Assembly (NCBI RefSeq): GCF_038002225.1
Contig: NZ_JBBOCA010000001.1
Span: 6,696,001 to 6,760,000, forward strand
Reading direction: 5' to 3'
DNA from: Paenibacillus sp. FSL R7-0204
GTDB lineage: Bacteria; Bacillota; Bacilli; Paenibacillales; Paenibacillaceae
Length of the DNA: 64,000 bases
Numbering within the stretch: the first letter of the stretch is position 1; every line of letters starts with the position of its first letter. The position numbers and the translations under genes are program-made. Below, piece after piece: positions 16,830 through 25,988 of this stretch. Under the pieces are notes generated by a model, which did no database searches, had not been told where the DNA came from, and saw only the letters and a program-made list of their open reading frames with translations.

Positions 16830-18506
16830 TTATTCAAAATAAATCTCACTGTAATACTCTGTACCTGTCGGTCCGGGAACGAAGCCCTTCAGATTGGCCT
16901 TGCCGGCCAGCAGCGGTGTGGTATGAACCAGCGGAATCCATGGCGCATCGGCTTTGATAATCTCCTGAGCCTGCTTGTACAGCTCGGTGCGTTTGCCCTG
17001 GTCTGTCTCCTTCTGGGCGCCGGTCAGGAGCGTATGCAATTCTTCATTCACATAAAAGGCACGGTTATTGCCGGGAATAGCATCCTTGTCCAGCAGGGTG
17101 TACAGGAAGTTATCCGGGTCGCCGTTGTCGCCGGTCCAGCCGAGCATGAAGATATCATCCTTCTCCCCAGCCTTGGTATCATCGAGATAAGTGGCCCATT
17201 CCGGGGACTCGATGACGGTCTTGACCCCGATCTTCTCCCACTCCGCTTGAATCGCTTCGGCTACCTTCTTGCCGTCAGGCATATAAGGACGGGATACAGG
17301 CATCGCGTACAGGGTTACCGGATCAGGCAGTCCGTCAGGATAACCCGCTTCGGCCAGCAATGCTTTGGCTTTGTCCAGATCATACTCATAATCCTTCACA
17401 CTGTCGTTATAACCCCACAGGGAAGGGGGCATAGGATTGACCGCAGCCTGGGCCTGGCCGGCGAAGAATGCATCGATAATCTCCTGCTTGTTGACCGCAT
17501 GGCTGAGCGCCTGCCTTACCTTCACATTGTCGAACGGCTTCTTCTTGAAGTTGAAGCCGAGGTACGCCACATTGAACGGCGGACGCTCAATCTTGGTCAG
17601 AGCACTGCTATTCTCCAGCGCGGACAAGTCATCCGGGCTCAGGTCTTCCATCAGGTCGATCTCCCCGTTTTGCAGCGCCGTGAAGCGAGCTGAGTTGTCC
17701 GGGATCGAGCGCACGATGACTTTGTTCAGCTTGGGAAGCCCTTCCTTCCAGTAGGCGATATTCTTATCCAGCGTGATGGAATCATTGCGCTTCCACTCCT
17801 TGAACACGAACGGGCCTGTCCCTACCGGCTCATTCTTGAAATTCTCCTTCTTCTCCTTGACCGCAGCAGGACTGGCAATCCCGAAGGTGGTCATGGCGAT
17901 ATTCTGCAGGAACGGCGCCTGCGGCTGGTTCAGTACAAATTGAACGGTCGACTCGTCCACCGCTTTCACTTCCTTGATCACCCGCGACCCGTCCGGGCCG
18001 AACATGGAGTCATAGTAGTCGAAGGAATCACCTTCGAATTTGTATTCACTGGCCGGATCACTCCAGCGCTGGAAATTGAACACAACTGCCTCGGCGTTGA
18101 AATCGGTTCCGTCATGAAACTTCACGCCGGGATGCAGCTTGAAGGTGTAGCTCAGCCCGTCCGGCGTTACTTCCCAGCTATCGGCAAGTGAGGCCTGGAC
18201 TTCAGAGGTGCCCGGCTTATATTCGAGCAGCGAATCAAAGACCTGATGGGCAATCTTCAACGACTCCCCGTCCGTCACAATCGCCGGGTCCAGGGAAGCC
18301 GAGTCGCCCCCGCGCCCCAGAATCAAGGTGTCCTGCGCTGTCCCGGAGGTCTCAGGTGAGCTTGCCGGAGCATTCGTTGCCGCCGTATTCCCTCCGGTAT
18401 TTCCTGTGTTGCCCGTGTTGCCTGTGTTGTTCCCTCCACCGCAGCCGCTGAGCGCGAGCCCCGCGCCAAGCATCAGTACCAATGCGAGATTACCCCATTT
18501 CTTCAT
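16830..18506 (-). CDS. Peptide-binding lipoprotein, family 5 (DppA/OppA-like)
   Basis: Extracellular receptor for the peptide importer. The start at 18506 (MKKWGNLALVLML) has GGGAG 10 nt upstream; the longer frame from 18530 has no ribosome site. About 558 residues: lipoprotein signal with lipobox LSGC (Cys22), then an Asn/Thr/Gly linker (NTGNTGNTGNTGG), then the SBP_bac_5 fold (GESLKIAHQVFDSL, WEVTPDGLSYTFKLHPGVKF, VNKQEIIDAFFAGQA). Ligand may be dipeptides or another small oligomer; the family alone cannot decide. Confidence 0.92.
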   Translation of the reverse strand: MKKWGNLALVLMLGAGLALSGCGGGNNTGNTGNTGNTGGNTAATNAPASSPETSGTAQDTLILGRGGDSASLDPAIVTDGESLKIAHQVFDSLLEYKPGTSEVQASLADSWEVTPDGLSYTFKLHPGVKFHDGTDFNAEAVVFNFQRWSDPASEYKFEGDSFDYYDSMFGPDGSRVIKEVKAVDESTVQFVLNQPQAPFLQNIAMTTFGIASPAAVKEKKENFKNEPVGTGPFVFKEWKRNDSITLDKNIAYWKEGLPKLNKVIVRSIPDNSARFTALQNGEIDLMEDLSPDDLSALENSSALTKIERPPFNVAYLGFNFKKKPFDNVKVRQALSHAVNKQEIIDAFFAGQAQAAVNPMPPSLWGYNDSVKDYEYDLDKAKALLAEAGYPDGLPDPVTLYAMPVSRPYMPDGKKVAEAIQAEWEKIGVKTVIESPEWATYLDDTKAGEKDDIFMLGWTGDNGDPDNFLYTLLDKDAIPGNNRAFYVNEELHTLLTGAQKETDQGKRTELYKQAQEIIKADAPWIPLVHTTPLLAGKANLKGFVPGPTGTEYYSEIYFE

Positions 18507-18618
18507 CTCCAGAAAGCTCCCTTCTTTCATTGAAATATCAAAGTGTTTATATAGAGCGGTGCAGTAGCACAGCTATAAACCAAGGTTCTTCTGTATATGG
18601 CTCTAAGATGCAAGCAGA

Positions 18619-19611
18619 TCAGGCAAGCGGTGTATTGGCTTCTTCATCATAAAGATGGCAGGCAGTGAAGTGGCCGGCTTCTGTCTCCAGCAGCGGAGGT
18701 CTGGTCACCCGGCACCGCTCCATCACGCGCGGACAACGCGTGTTAAATGCACATCCGACTGGTGCATTGGCCGGACTCGGTACCTCCCCCTGCAGAATGA
18801 TCCGCTCCTTGCGGATATCGGGATCAGGTTCAGGAACCGCAGAGAGCAGAGCCTGCGTATAAGGATGCTGTGGCCGGGCATAGAGTGTATGCTTGTCCGT
18901 AATTTCGACAATCCGCCCCAGGTACATTACCGCTACCCGGTCGCAGATATGCTTCACCACACTAAGATCATGGGCGATAAATATGTAGGTTAAGCCGAAT
19001 TCCTGCTGCAAATCCTGCATCAGGTTGATGACCTGGGACTGGATCGATACATCCAGCGCAGAGACGGGCTCATCCGCGATAATCAGCTTCGGATGGAGTG
19101 CCAGCGCTCTGGCAATGCCAATCCGCTGGCGTTGTCCGCCCGAGAACTGGTGAGGGTAACGCTGCAGATGTGCCCTGGACAATCCGACTACATCCGCCAG
19201 CCGCTCCACCTCTGCCTTACGCTGCCTGGCATCGCAGGTAGCGTGTACAATCATCGGCTCTTCGAGAATACGCTGCACAGTATGACGCGGGTCCAGGGAG
19301 GAGAACGGGTCCTGGAAGACAATCTGCATCTCCCGGCGCTGCCGCCGCATCTCTTCCGCAGACAGCTTCGTAAGCTCCTGCCCTCCGAACCAGATCTCAC
19401 CCGCTGTCGGCTCAATCAGCCGGAGCAGCGCGCGGCCGGTGGTCGATTTGCCGCAGCCGCTCTCCCCTACCAGACCGAAGGTCTCGCCCTTGCTCACAGC
19501 GAAGGAGATATCATCCACAGCCTTAACACTGCCGCGGTCCCGGCTGAAGAAGCCCTTGTTCAGCGGATAATACTTCCGGAGTCCCTTGACCTCAAGCAGG
19601 CTCTCACTCAT
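18619..19611 (-). CDS. Peptide ABC transporter ATPase, DppF/OppF
   Basis: Energises the importer. 330 residues with Walker [10 protein letters not shown] near residue 50, signature FSGGQRQRIGIARAL, Walker B LIIADEPVSALDVS, and the C-terminal oligopeptide extension with the Cys-rich phrase GCAFNTRCPRVMERC. It overlaps the preceding ATPase gene by 4 bp (ATGA-type coupling). The following gene (binding protein) begins about 110 bp later, so a weak internal promoter is possible. Confidence 0.94.
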   Translation of the reverse strand: MSESLLEVKGLRKYYPLNKGFFSRDRGSVKAVDDISFAVSKGETFGLVGESGCGKSTTGRALLRLIEPTAGEIWFGGQELTKLSAEEMRRQRREMQIVFQDPFSSLDPRHTVQRILEEPMIVHATCDARQRKAEVERLADVVGLSRAHLQRYPHQFSGGQRQRIGIARALALHPKLIIADEPVSALDVSIQSQVINLMQDLQQEFGLTYIFIAHDLSVVKHICDRVAVMYLGRIVEITDKHTLYARPQHPYTQALLSAVPEPDPDIRKERIILQGEVPSPANAPVGCAFNTRCPRVMERCRVTRPPLLETEAGHFTACHLYDEEANTPLA

Positions 19612-20597
19612 ACCGCATCCTCCTGTGGACTGTCATGCAGCCAGCATCTGCAGCTGTGCTGTTCCTCTTGCCGTGTCAGCGCAGGAAGGCTCTGCATGCA
19701 GAGCTCCATGACCTCCTGGCAGCGCGGTGCGAACCGGCAGCCCTGCATATCTGTGCTGAGAACCGGCACATTACCTGGAATGGAGTAGAGACGTTCCTTA
19801 ACTTCATCCATCCGGGGGACCGAAGCAATCAGTCCTCTCGTATACGGATGCAGCGGATTTTTGAAAATATCATGAACACTGCCTTCCTCCACTACCTTAC
19901 CTGCATACATCACAGCCACACGGTGGCACATCTCAGCCACTACGCCAAGATCATGGGTAATCAGCATGACAGCAGTGCCTTGCTCCTCATTTAACTGACG
20001 GATCAGCTCCAGAATCTGGGCCTGAATCGTTACATCCAGCGCGGTTGTCGGCTCATCGGCAATCAGCAGCTCCGGGCTGCAGGAGATCGACATGGCAATC
20101 ATGACCCGCTGGCGCATGCCTCCCGAGAGCTGATGCGGGTACTCGTCGATGATCGCTTCCGGCCGGGGAATTCCAACCTTGCGCAGCATATCTACCGCAT
20201 GCTCCCGGGCCTCTTTCTTGGAGAGGCCGCGGTGCAGGCGTACTGTCTCCATAATCTGCTGTCCAACTGTGAATAAGGGATTCAGCGAGGTCATCGGCTC
20301 CTGAAAGATCATGGAGACCGAATCTCCCCGGATCTTGCGCATATCCTTCTCCTTCAGCGGGACAATATCACGGCCTTTCAGCAGAATACGTCCGTCTACA
20401 ATTCTTCCTGGGGGGCTTGGGACCAGCTTCAGGATAGACAGGGAGGTGACGCTCTTGCCGCAGCCCGATTCCCCCACTACGCCCAGAATCTCGCCCGGAT
20501 TAATGTAGAGATCAACACCATCCACTGCCGGAACCTCACCGCGGTCCGTTAGAAAGTGGGTATGCAGGTTTTCAATGCTCAGAATCGGCTGGATCAA
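19608..20597 (-). CDS. Peptide ABC transporter ATPase, DppD/OppD
   Basis: Partner ATPase of the importer. 329 residues: Walker [10 protein letters not shown], signature [13 protein letters not shown], Walker [15 protein letters not shown] and C-terminal [15 protein letters not shown]. The frame opens at a TTG with GGGAGAG directly upstream, which I take as the start. It is the first gene of the operon; the AT-rich 260 bp upstream should hold the promoter, but no convincing -35/-10 pair was found there. Confidence 0.93.
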   Translation of the reverse strand: MIQPILSIENLHTHFLTDRGEVPAVDGVDLYINPGEILGVVGESGCGKSVTSLSILKLVPSPPGRIVDGRILLKGRDIVPLKEKDMRKIRGDSVSMIFQEPMTSLNPLFTVGQQIMETVRLHRGLSKKEAREHAVDMLRKVGIPRPEAIIDEYPHQLSGGMRQRVMIAMSISCSPELLIADEPTTALDVTIQAQILELIRQLNEEQGTAVMLITHDLGVVAEMCHRVAVMYAGKVVEEGSVHDIFKNPLHPYTRGLIASVPRMDEVKERLYSIPGNVPVLSTDMQGCRFAPRCQEVMELCMQSLPALTRQEEQHSCRCWLHDSPQEDAV

Positions 20598-20856
20598 GTC
20601 TCTCCCTCTTTTCTGTTAAAAATTGAACAAAGGTCAAATGACTAGTCAGGAAAACTATTTAAAAAGTTAGATATATTAACCAATACCTAACATAATAAGT
20701 AATCTAATTAACTTTAAATACATATTACTGTTATTTAATGTATAACTTTACTATGGATATCCTATCTAGGCAAGGGAAATTTGTGCATATAACTAACCCT
20801 ATGAATTTTATATGAATATATCAGAGCATAAAAATCCGGGGAAAATATACCTATCG

Positions 20857-21822
20857 TTATTTGTACAGCGACAGCCACTTCTCCAACTGATGCTTCAGCA
20901 CATCCCGGTAGTACAGCGGCTCCATAATCTCAGCCTCTTCCTTGTATTTCATAATCCAATGGACGAAGCCGATGTCCTGCTCCACAGCGACCTTGAAATG
21001 CAGGCTGCGGTTCTGGCGGTCCACCTTGCTCGGCTTCACAAACATTTCCTCCTGCTTCAGCCGTTCCATCATCCGCTGCGAGAATTTGACTCTGAATTCA
21101 ACCTGCAGGCTGTCCTGCTCCAGGGACCACTTCTGCTCCATGAAGGACTGCAGATCGAACTGATCTTTGGAGAACCACCTGTCCAGCAGATTCACACTGG
21201 AGAAGCCGTTAATATGAAAGGTCCGGATGATCCCGAAGCGGTGACAGAAGCCTATCAGGTGAAAACGATTCTCTAGCGGGACCAGGCAATAGGGATCAAT
21301 TCGGATACCTTTTTCTTCGTAGGCATTCTCACTATAGTCGGCCTGTATGCTTCTCTGCTTCATCACGGCATCCAGAATGTCGGTCAGAAAGAGGGGCTGG
21401 TCTCCATGAGCTCTGCTATTTTCCGTCCGGTTTGGTCCGGCTTCCTTTTTCGTACGCTCCATTGTTTCTTCCCTTTCTGCCTTTTGCTTATAATCTGCCG
21501 CCATCACTTTCTCGTATGCGTCTTCAAAGCCCGGGGGCAGCAAAGGTTTGATCTCCGCCATAATACTGCGCAACTGTGAAAAAGCCTCTTCTTCCTCTTC
21601 TGACCAATCCAAGGGGTACAGTGCGAAATTCCCGATAAAAGCATACCCCTTGCCGTGTCCCATATGAGTAATGGGGATATGCATGGCACTGAGCGCATCC
21701 ATATCCCGATAAATCGTTCTCTCGCTGTTGCCGCATCGTTCCGCCAGCTCACGGGCCAGAATTCCCGGTTTGGCTTGAACTAGCGTAATGATGCGCATCA
21801 GCCGGATCAATCGGTCTGTCAT
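20857..21822 (-). CDS. HTH/WYL-domain transcriptional regulator (YafY family)
   Basis: 321 residues: an N-terminal winged helix (RLMRIITLVQAKPGILAREL, then CGNSERTIYRDMDALSAM), a central domain and a WYL domain (IRIDPYCLVPLENRFHLIGF, about 185-210), ending in a WCX-type tail. WYL domains often bind nucleotides or other small ligands. It starts with AGGAG 8 nt before the ATG. AT-rich gaps of about 260 bp downstream and 230 bp upstream isolate it; no target could be inferred. Confidence 0.9.
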   Translation of the reverse strand: MTDRLIRLMRIITLVQAKPGILARELAERCGNSERTIYRDMDALSAMHIPITHMGHGKGYAFIGNFALYPLDWSEEEEEAFSQLRSIMAEIKPLLPPGFEDAYEKVMAADYKQKAEREETMERTKKEAGPNRTENSRAHGDQPLFLTDILDAVMKQRSIQADYSENAYEEKGIRIDPYCLVPLENRFHLIGFCHRFGIIRTFHINGFSSVNLLDRWFSKDQFDLQSFMEQKWSLEQDSLQVEFRVKFSQRMMERLKQEEMFVKPSKVDRQNRSLHFKVAVEQDIGFVHWIMKYKEEAEIMEPLYYRDVLKHQLEKWLSLYK

Positions 21823-22055
21823 ATTCAGTTCTCCTTGACTTATGGTAAAATAGACCCATTATTTTTAAATAAACTAGTTATATATATCTATAACCAAGGA
21901 TGTAATAACCGAGATAAGAAAATATAATAGAACTATTTTACTATGTTACCACATTTAGATATTACGCATTTCTTTATCTGCTACGCCGGTTGCGATTCTA
22001 TATTTGAGCCCTATGTATGGGTAATTCCTATTCTATCTACGCAGCTTCCCTGCAA

Positions 22056-22739
22056 TTATCTCATTCCGGTCCTGCTTAGCGGCAGATTCTCCACCTCCAG
22101 TCTTTTATACAGCGCTTCCGCTTCTCTGAGCAGCTGCATATCCCCGGAGCGGGCAGACATCAGGAGTAGTTGATCGGCCTGCCTGCGAAGAATCTCCGAG
22201 GGTACTTCCGGCTTGTTCTTCATCCGGGCCTCCTGGGCTTCCGCGATTAGCGCCTCTGTCTGCAGCAGCGCCAGATGCTTCGCCACATGGAAGCAGGAGC
22301 TGGCCCCCAGCAGGTCGGTACGATGGGAATATTCGATTCCCAGCTTCTTGAGCGGCAGCTCGCGGATACGCTCCACCGTAGGCTGCTTGTATTGCCATTG
22401 CAGCCAGAGGGCTTCATGTATGCCTGCAGGCATACCCGCCATCATGAATTCCAGAGCGATGTACCTGCGCTGCCCGGAATGGATTTTGCCCAGCTTCAGG
22501 AGCAGTGACCTCCCCTCTCCTTCTTCTGCACTACACCCGTAACATCCTGTTACCTTGACATGACTTTCGAGCCAGACACGCAGCTCAATATCCCGGGCTA
22601 CCATCTTGCGGCTCTTCTTGCGGAAATCCTCCCCTTGTACCGCTCCCTTCCACTCCACGAGCAGCACTATTTTCTTGGCACCGCCTGCCAAAATACGCTC
22701 CTGGCTCCATGTAAACAACGTCTGAATACTTGCTTGCAT
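22056..22739 (-). CDS. Uncharacterised protein resembling the post-VWA region of VWA proteins
   Basis: Not confidently assigned. 227 residues, soluble, with an AGAGGTGG ribosome site before the ATG. The middle part reads as a beta-sandwich (IELRVWLESHVKVTGCYG, LLLKLGKIHSGQRRYIALEF, WLQWQYKQP) and the C-terminal part as a helical domain (VAKHLALLQTEALIAEAQEA, then EILRRQADQLLLMS). This order resembles the segment that follows the von Willebrand A domain in YfbK-type proteins, but no VWA domain or MIDAS motif is present. It could be a truncated or specialised relative. Function unknown. Confidence 0.6.
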   Translation of the reverse strand: MQASIQTLFTWSQERILAGGAKKIVLLVEWKGAVQGEDFRKKSRKMVARDIELRVWLESHVKVTGCYGCSAEEGEGRSLLLKLGKIHSGQRRYIALEFMMAGMPAGIHEALWLQWQYKQPTVERIRELPLKKLGIEYSHRTDLLGASSCFHVAKHLALLQTEALIAEAQEARMKNKPEVPSEILRRQADQLLLMSARSGDMQLLREAEALYKRLEVENLPLSRTGMR

Positions 22740-22837
22740 ATTTCCACCTCTTTCTTAATTTGGGTCTTCTATTAATGTACCAATATTGGCGGACAACTCC
22801 TTGTCATGGAATGTATGTTCGGTCCTATAATATCGAC

Positions 22838-22880
22838 AAAAAAAGAGCCAACCTCCCCCTAAAGGGGATTGCCTCTTTGC
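22838..22880 (-). terminator. Terminator of the HEFGH membrane protein gene
   Basis: Stem AGAGGCAATCCCC pairing imperfectly with GGGGGAGGTTGGCTCT (minus strand), followed by a run of seven T. It lies about 50 bp beyond the stop codon. Confidence 0.75.
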
Positions 22881-22926
22881 GAAAGACTATCCTTTTGTCA
22901 AAATATGACGAACAAAGTTTTACGCA

Positions 22927-23613
22927 TTACATCAATCTGACCCGTCTGCCCGCCTTCTCATGCCGGAAGAACAGCCCAAGGGCCCAGGTTGCACACAGCA
23001 ATGCGAAGAGGAAGAACAGGAGTGACCACACCGGGGCCGGTAAAATGGTTAATCTGGACAGATTCGCTGCATCCCCTGCACGGGAAGGTGTAACGATGGA
23101 AGCATAGACCAGGAATAAGGTCCCCATTACGGACTCCTCCAGGGTCAGGAACGCAAGAAACAGGTAGTATACCTTGCTGACCTTCGGCCAGAGGAACAGC
23201 ATCGCAGCATTCAGCAGAATGAAGCCGCTCAGCCAGATCATCCCGAAGCCGCCCCGCACATATAGTACAAGCATAATTAGTGCGACCAGGCTGGCCAGAA
23301 CAAGCCCCCATTCCCGCTTATCTCTACTATAGAAATAGAAGAGCAGCAACGCGAACAGTGAAGCCAGAGGATACCCCGCCAGCGACACCAGGATCGCCTT
23401 GCCTCCGGCAGCAATCGCCGAATAGGTCACACCGCTGTGATCAGAATACAGCTCAATGCGCAGCACATTGCCGGAGAGCAGCAGAGTCATCAGCGCGTGG
23501 CCGAATTCATGGAACATGGTATCCAGATTACGGAATAAGGAGGAGAACGGAATAAACCGGGTCAACAGGGCGGAGCCCGCCAGGAACAACAGTGTTTTGA
23601 GCCATCTATTCAT
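22927..23613 (-). CDS. M50B-like membrane metallopeptidase (HEFGH)
   Basis: Integral membrane protein, about 228 residues with six or so hydrophobic segments. The zinc-binding HEFGH motif is near residue 35, in MFHEFGHALMTLLLSG, as in the M50 site-2-protease-like family (M50B). The start at 23613 (MNRWLKTLLF) has AAGGGG 9 nt upstream; an earlier ATG at 23637 is less well supported. A distal LDG/NPxxD-type third ligand was not found, so proteolytic activity is not proven. Confidence 0.8.
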   Translation of the reverse strand: MNRWLKTLLFLAGSALLTRFIPFSSLFRNLDTMFHEFGHALMTLLLSGNVLRIELYSDHSGVTYSAIAAGGKAILVSLAGYPLASLFALLLFYFYSRDKREWGLVLASLVALIMLVLYVRGGFGMIWLSGFILLNAAMLFLWPKVSKVYYLFLAFLTLEESVMGTLFLVYASIVTPSRAGDAANLSRLTILPAPVWSLLFFLFALLCATWALGLFFRHEKAGRRVRLM

Positions 23614-23824
23614 TGAATACAGCCCCTTTCCGTTCACAGTATACGTTAATTTGCAGCGACACTCAATATTATGGAAACCATCCCTGCCTTAACACTGTAT
23701 TACCTCTTGGTTCTCTCCATAGACACAAAGGGTAATTATGCCTACAGCCGCCCGGGTTGTTCAAACAGCAAGCAGCTATGATAAAATAGGAGGACAATTA
23801 GCTCTAACAGGTGGTGATCAGTTG

Positions 23825-24313
23825 ATGACAAGACGGGTAACAGGAGTGATGCTGAGGCTGCTGGGTTCTTCCCTGCTTATGCTTGGCCTTACTCTCACTT
23901 GGCCTGCCCCCGAGGCCAAGGCCAATTATCTGAATGATATATACAATGGAATACAGAGCTTCTCGGAGCTTCCCGGAGAAGTCACCAAGCTGCAGGAGAG
24001 TTACCAGAAGACTGCAGAAGAGCTTCAGCAGACGAAGGAGGATCTCGGTGAAGCCAAGGAGCAGCTGACGGACAGCCTGCAGCAAATGCAGACGTATCAG
24101 TCCCAGAATGCTGCCCTGCAGGAGCAGAACCGCCAGCTCAGCCAGGTCGTGGACGAACTGAAGAATGACCGCACGGCGAGAGAGAACTACTTCAACCGGA
24201 TCAAGGTGACGGTCATCTCCGGGATTGCTCTTCTGCTGGGCTACTTCCTGCTGATCCGGGTGCTGCGCTTCACGATGCGGTACCGCTCCAGAAGAAGCGA
24301 CCGGCTGCGTTAA
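23825..24313 (+). CDS. Membrane-anchored coiled-coil protein
   Basis: Unknown function. Start at ATG 23825 after AGGTGGTGAT. About 162 residues: an N-terminal signal or membrane helix (about 5-25), a long heptad-like coiled coil (about 45-125, rich in Gln/Glu, for example LQESYQKTAEELQQTKEDLG), a C-terminal transmembrane helix (VTVISGIALLLGYFLLIRVL) and a basic tail. It sits 12 bp before an AIM24-family gene, so the two are probably co-transcribed and may work together. Confidence 0.8.
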   Translation: MTRRVTGVMLRLLGSSLLMLGLTLTWPAPEAKANYLNDIYNGIQSFSELPGEVTKLQESYQKTAEELQQTKEDLGEAKEQLTDSLQQMQTYQSQNAALQEQNRQLSQVVDELKNDRTARENYFNRIKVTVISGIALLLGYFLLIRVLRFTMRYRSRRSDRLR

Positions 24314-24325
24314 GGAGGATGAAGA

Positions 24326-25030
24326 ATGAACATTGACATTCAGGATGAAGGCGACAGCGGCAGCGGACAGGCGGTTGCTTTTACCGTTCAGGAGAACGAG
24401 GAGGTCCATGTGCTGCATCCGCAGCAGATCATTGCTTACCAGGGCCCTTCGGCGGGACGGGCCGACCGGTTCATGGATGTGAAGGGCATGTACCGCAAGC
24501 GCAAGCTGATCCGGGCGGATCTGACCGGCCCTTGCCGGTTCACAGCCGCGCTGCCGCCCGGCTACCGGGTCAAGACCATCCAGCTCGACAGCAAAAGCGA
24601 TCTGCTCTACGACTTCAGGCATCTCTTCTTCTACAGCAAGGGAGTCACGATGCAGACGAGAGTGCTAAGCATGAAGAATATGCTGATTACCCGGGATATC
24701 GTCAAGGTCAAATTCTCCGGCCGCGGCAGCATCGGCATTCTCACGGAGGGCACGGTCTGCGAAGCCGAGCTGCATCCCTTCGATCCGCTGTATGTCGATG
24801 CCGGGAGCATTATCGCTTATCCCGAGAATGCCAAGCTTGAGCTGACGGTCTACGGCAACCATCTCGCCAGCCAGCATATGAGCTATCACTGGAAAATGAC
24901 CGGCCACGGGCCTGTGCTGTTCCAGGCCGGACGCCAGAGCAGACGCTTCGAGCGCGACAATAATGAAGACGGCATTATCAAGCGATTCCTGCGGGAGGCC
25001 CTGCCCTTCGGCGGTGTATTTATTAAGTAA
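24326..25030 (+). CDS. AIM24-family protein
   Basis: 234 residues with the beta-helix-like AIM24/TRAP fold: FTVQENEEVHVLHPQQIIAY, FSGRGSIGILTEGTV and the family phrase PLYVDAGSIIAYPENAKLEL. No signal or membrane segment. An AAGGAGG site precedes the ATG. Bacterial members have no firmly established biochemical role. It is the second gene after a coiled-coil membrane protein, which may tether it. Confidence 0.85.
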   Translation: MNIDIQDEGDSGSGQAVAFTVQENEEVHVLHPQQIIAYQGPSAGRADRFMDVKGMYRKRKLIRADLTGPCRFTAALPPGYRVKTIQLDSKSDLLYDFRHLFFYSKGVTMQTRVLSMKNMLITRDIVKVKFSGRGSIGILTEGTVCEAELHPFDPLYVDAGSIIAYPENAKLELTVYGNHLASQHMSYHWKMTGHGPVLFQAGRQSRRFERDNNEDGIIKRFLREALPFGGVFIK

Positions 25031-25126
25031 GTGGAAACGGCATTGCCGTCCTTTGAAAGGAAGGTACCGTTTCAGCGAGAAATAGAAGGATAAGTTATTG
25101 TGTGCAACATATAAATTCTTATATTT
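25031..25126. repeat. 96-bp direct repeat, copy 1
   Basis: Starts at the AIM24 stop codon. Matches copy 2 (25194-25289) without gaps at an offset of 163 bp; the first 63 bp differ at one position. Contains a two-part hairpin: GAAACGG with CCGTTTC enclosing CCGTCCTTT with AAAGGAAGG. Confidence 0.9.
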
Positions 25127-25132
25127 TAAGCA

Positions 25133-25165
25133 AAGAGCGCCCGCATGTGTAACGCGGGCGCTCTT
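25133..25165. terminator. Bidirectional-type hairpin between AIM24 and dps genes
   Basis: Perfect 12-bp stem (AAGAGCGCCCGC with GCGGGCGCTCTT) and 9-nt loop, located between the two 96-bp repeats where two convergent genes end. T-runs are short on both sides. Confidence 0.65.
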
Positions 25166-25193
25166 CTATATGTCCTATGCCGGAATTACGAAA

Positions 25194-25289
25194 GTGGAAA
25201 CGGCATTGCCGTCCTTTGAAAGGACGGTACCGTTTCAGCGAGAAATAGAAGGATAACGTATAGCGTGAAACCAATACGTTCTTATATTT
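25194..25289. repeat. 96-bp direct repeat, copy 2, overlapping the dps stop codon
   Basis: Second copy at exactly 163 bp from the first. Its inner hairpin is perfect (CCGTCCTTT with AAAGGACGG). The last 8 bp run into the end of the dps reading frame, so the stop and final two codons of dps lie inside the repeat. Confidence 0.9.
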
Positions 25290-25740
25290 CCAGGTAAGCG
25301 TTCAGCATCCAGGAAGTCTTCTCTACACTTGTCCGGATTCCGATCAGCAGATCAGCGGTAGGCTGGTCGCTGACCTCCTCTGCGCTAGTAATGCCCTGCT
25401 TCAGCTCTTCAGCTACGGCAGCGAAGTCTTGAACCAGCTGTGCCACCATTTCCTTGGCGCTCTCACCGCTGGCAGCTTCCTTCAGGCTGGAGAGCTTCAG
25501 GTACTCTGCCATAGTAGATGCAGGGCGTCCGCCGATGGCGAGCAGCCGCTCAGCCAGCTCATCCACATAACCCGCAGCTTCGTTGTACAGCTCTTCGAAT
25601 TTCTCATGCAGCGTGAAGAATTGGGTTCCGCTGACATACCAGTGATAATGATGCAGCTTCACTCCCAGCAACGTCCAGTTTGCGGTCTGACGGTTCAGGA
25701 CAGCATGCAGTGCAGTGTGGCTATTAACTTGTGTACTCAT
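25282..25740 (-). CDS. dps: Dps-family ferritin-like DNA-protection protein
   Basis: Stores iron and detoxifies peroxide as a dodecamer, often binding DNA. 152 residues, usual Dps length. Ferroxidase-site region: LHHYHWYVSG (His pair near 29-33), then LHEKFEELYNEAAGYVDELAERLLAIGG (shown by its conserved His, Glu and Asp at about 44-61). It has its own promoter with a PerR/Fur-like inverted repeat, consistent with oxidative-stress control. Confidence 0.93.
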   Translation of the reverse strand: MSTQVNSHTALHAVLNRQTANWTLLGVKLHHYHWYVSGTQFFTLHEKFEELYNEAAGYVDELAERLLAIGGRPASTMAEYLKLSSLKEAASGESAKEMVAQLVQDFAAVAEELKQGITSAEEVSDQPTADLLIGIRTSVEKTSWMLNAYLEI

Positions 25741-25775
25741 TCAAAAAACCTCCCGGAGTGTGTATTTTACAACCT

Positions 25776-25799
25776 ATTGTATTTAGACTCGTTCTAAAT
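25776..25799 (-). promoter_or_regulatory. dps promoter region with PerR/Fur-like box
   Basis: The inverted repeat ATTTAGA-N5-TCTAAAT (25781-25799), containing TTAGACTCGTTCTAA, overlaps a candidate -10 (TACAAT on the minus strand, 25776-25781). The placement between the promoter elements fits repression by a Fur-family regulator, most likely PerR given the Dps product. PerR assignment is inference. Confidence 0.6.
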
Positions 25800-25988
25800 C
25801 TATATACAATTTAACATACTTTTTACCGTATTGCAATCTAATGTCCTGCTTCCTTGATGTATTGCACATTCTAGCATTCCTCCGGGAGCCTATCCTATAA
25901 TTTGAATCACAATTGACGCAAATGCACATGGATTGACATAAATCACTCGAACCGGAAGAAAAGCTTACACCCTTCTGTAGGATGTCCC

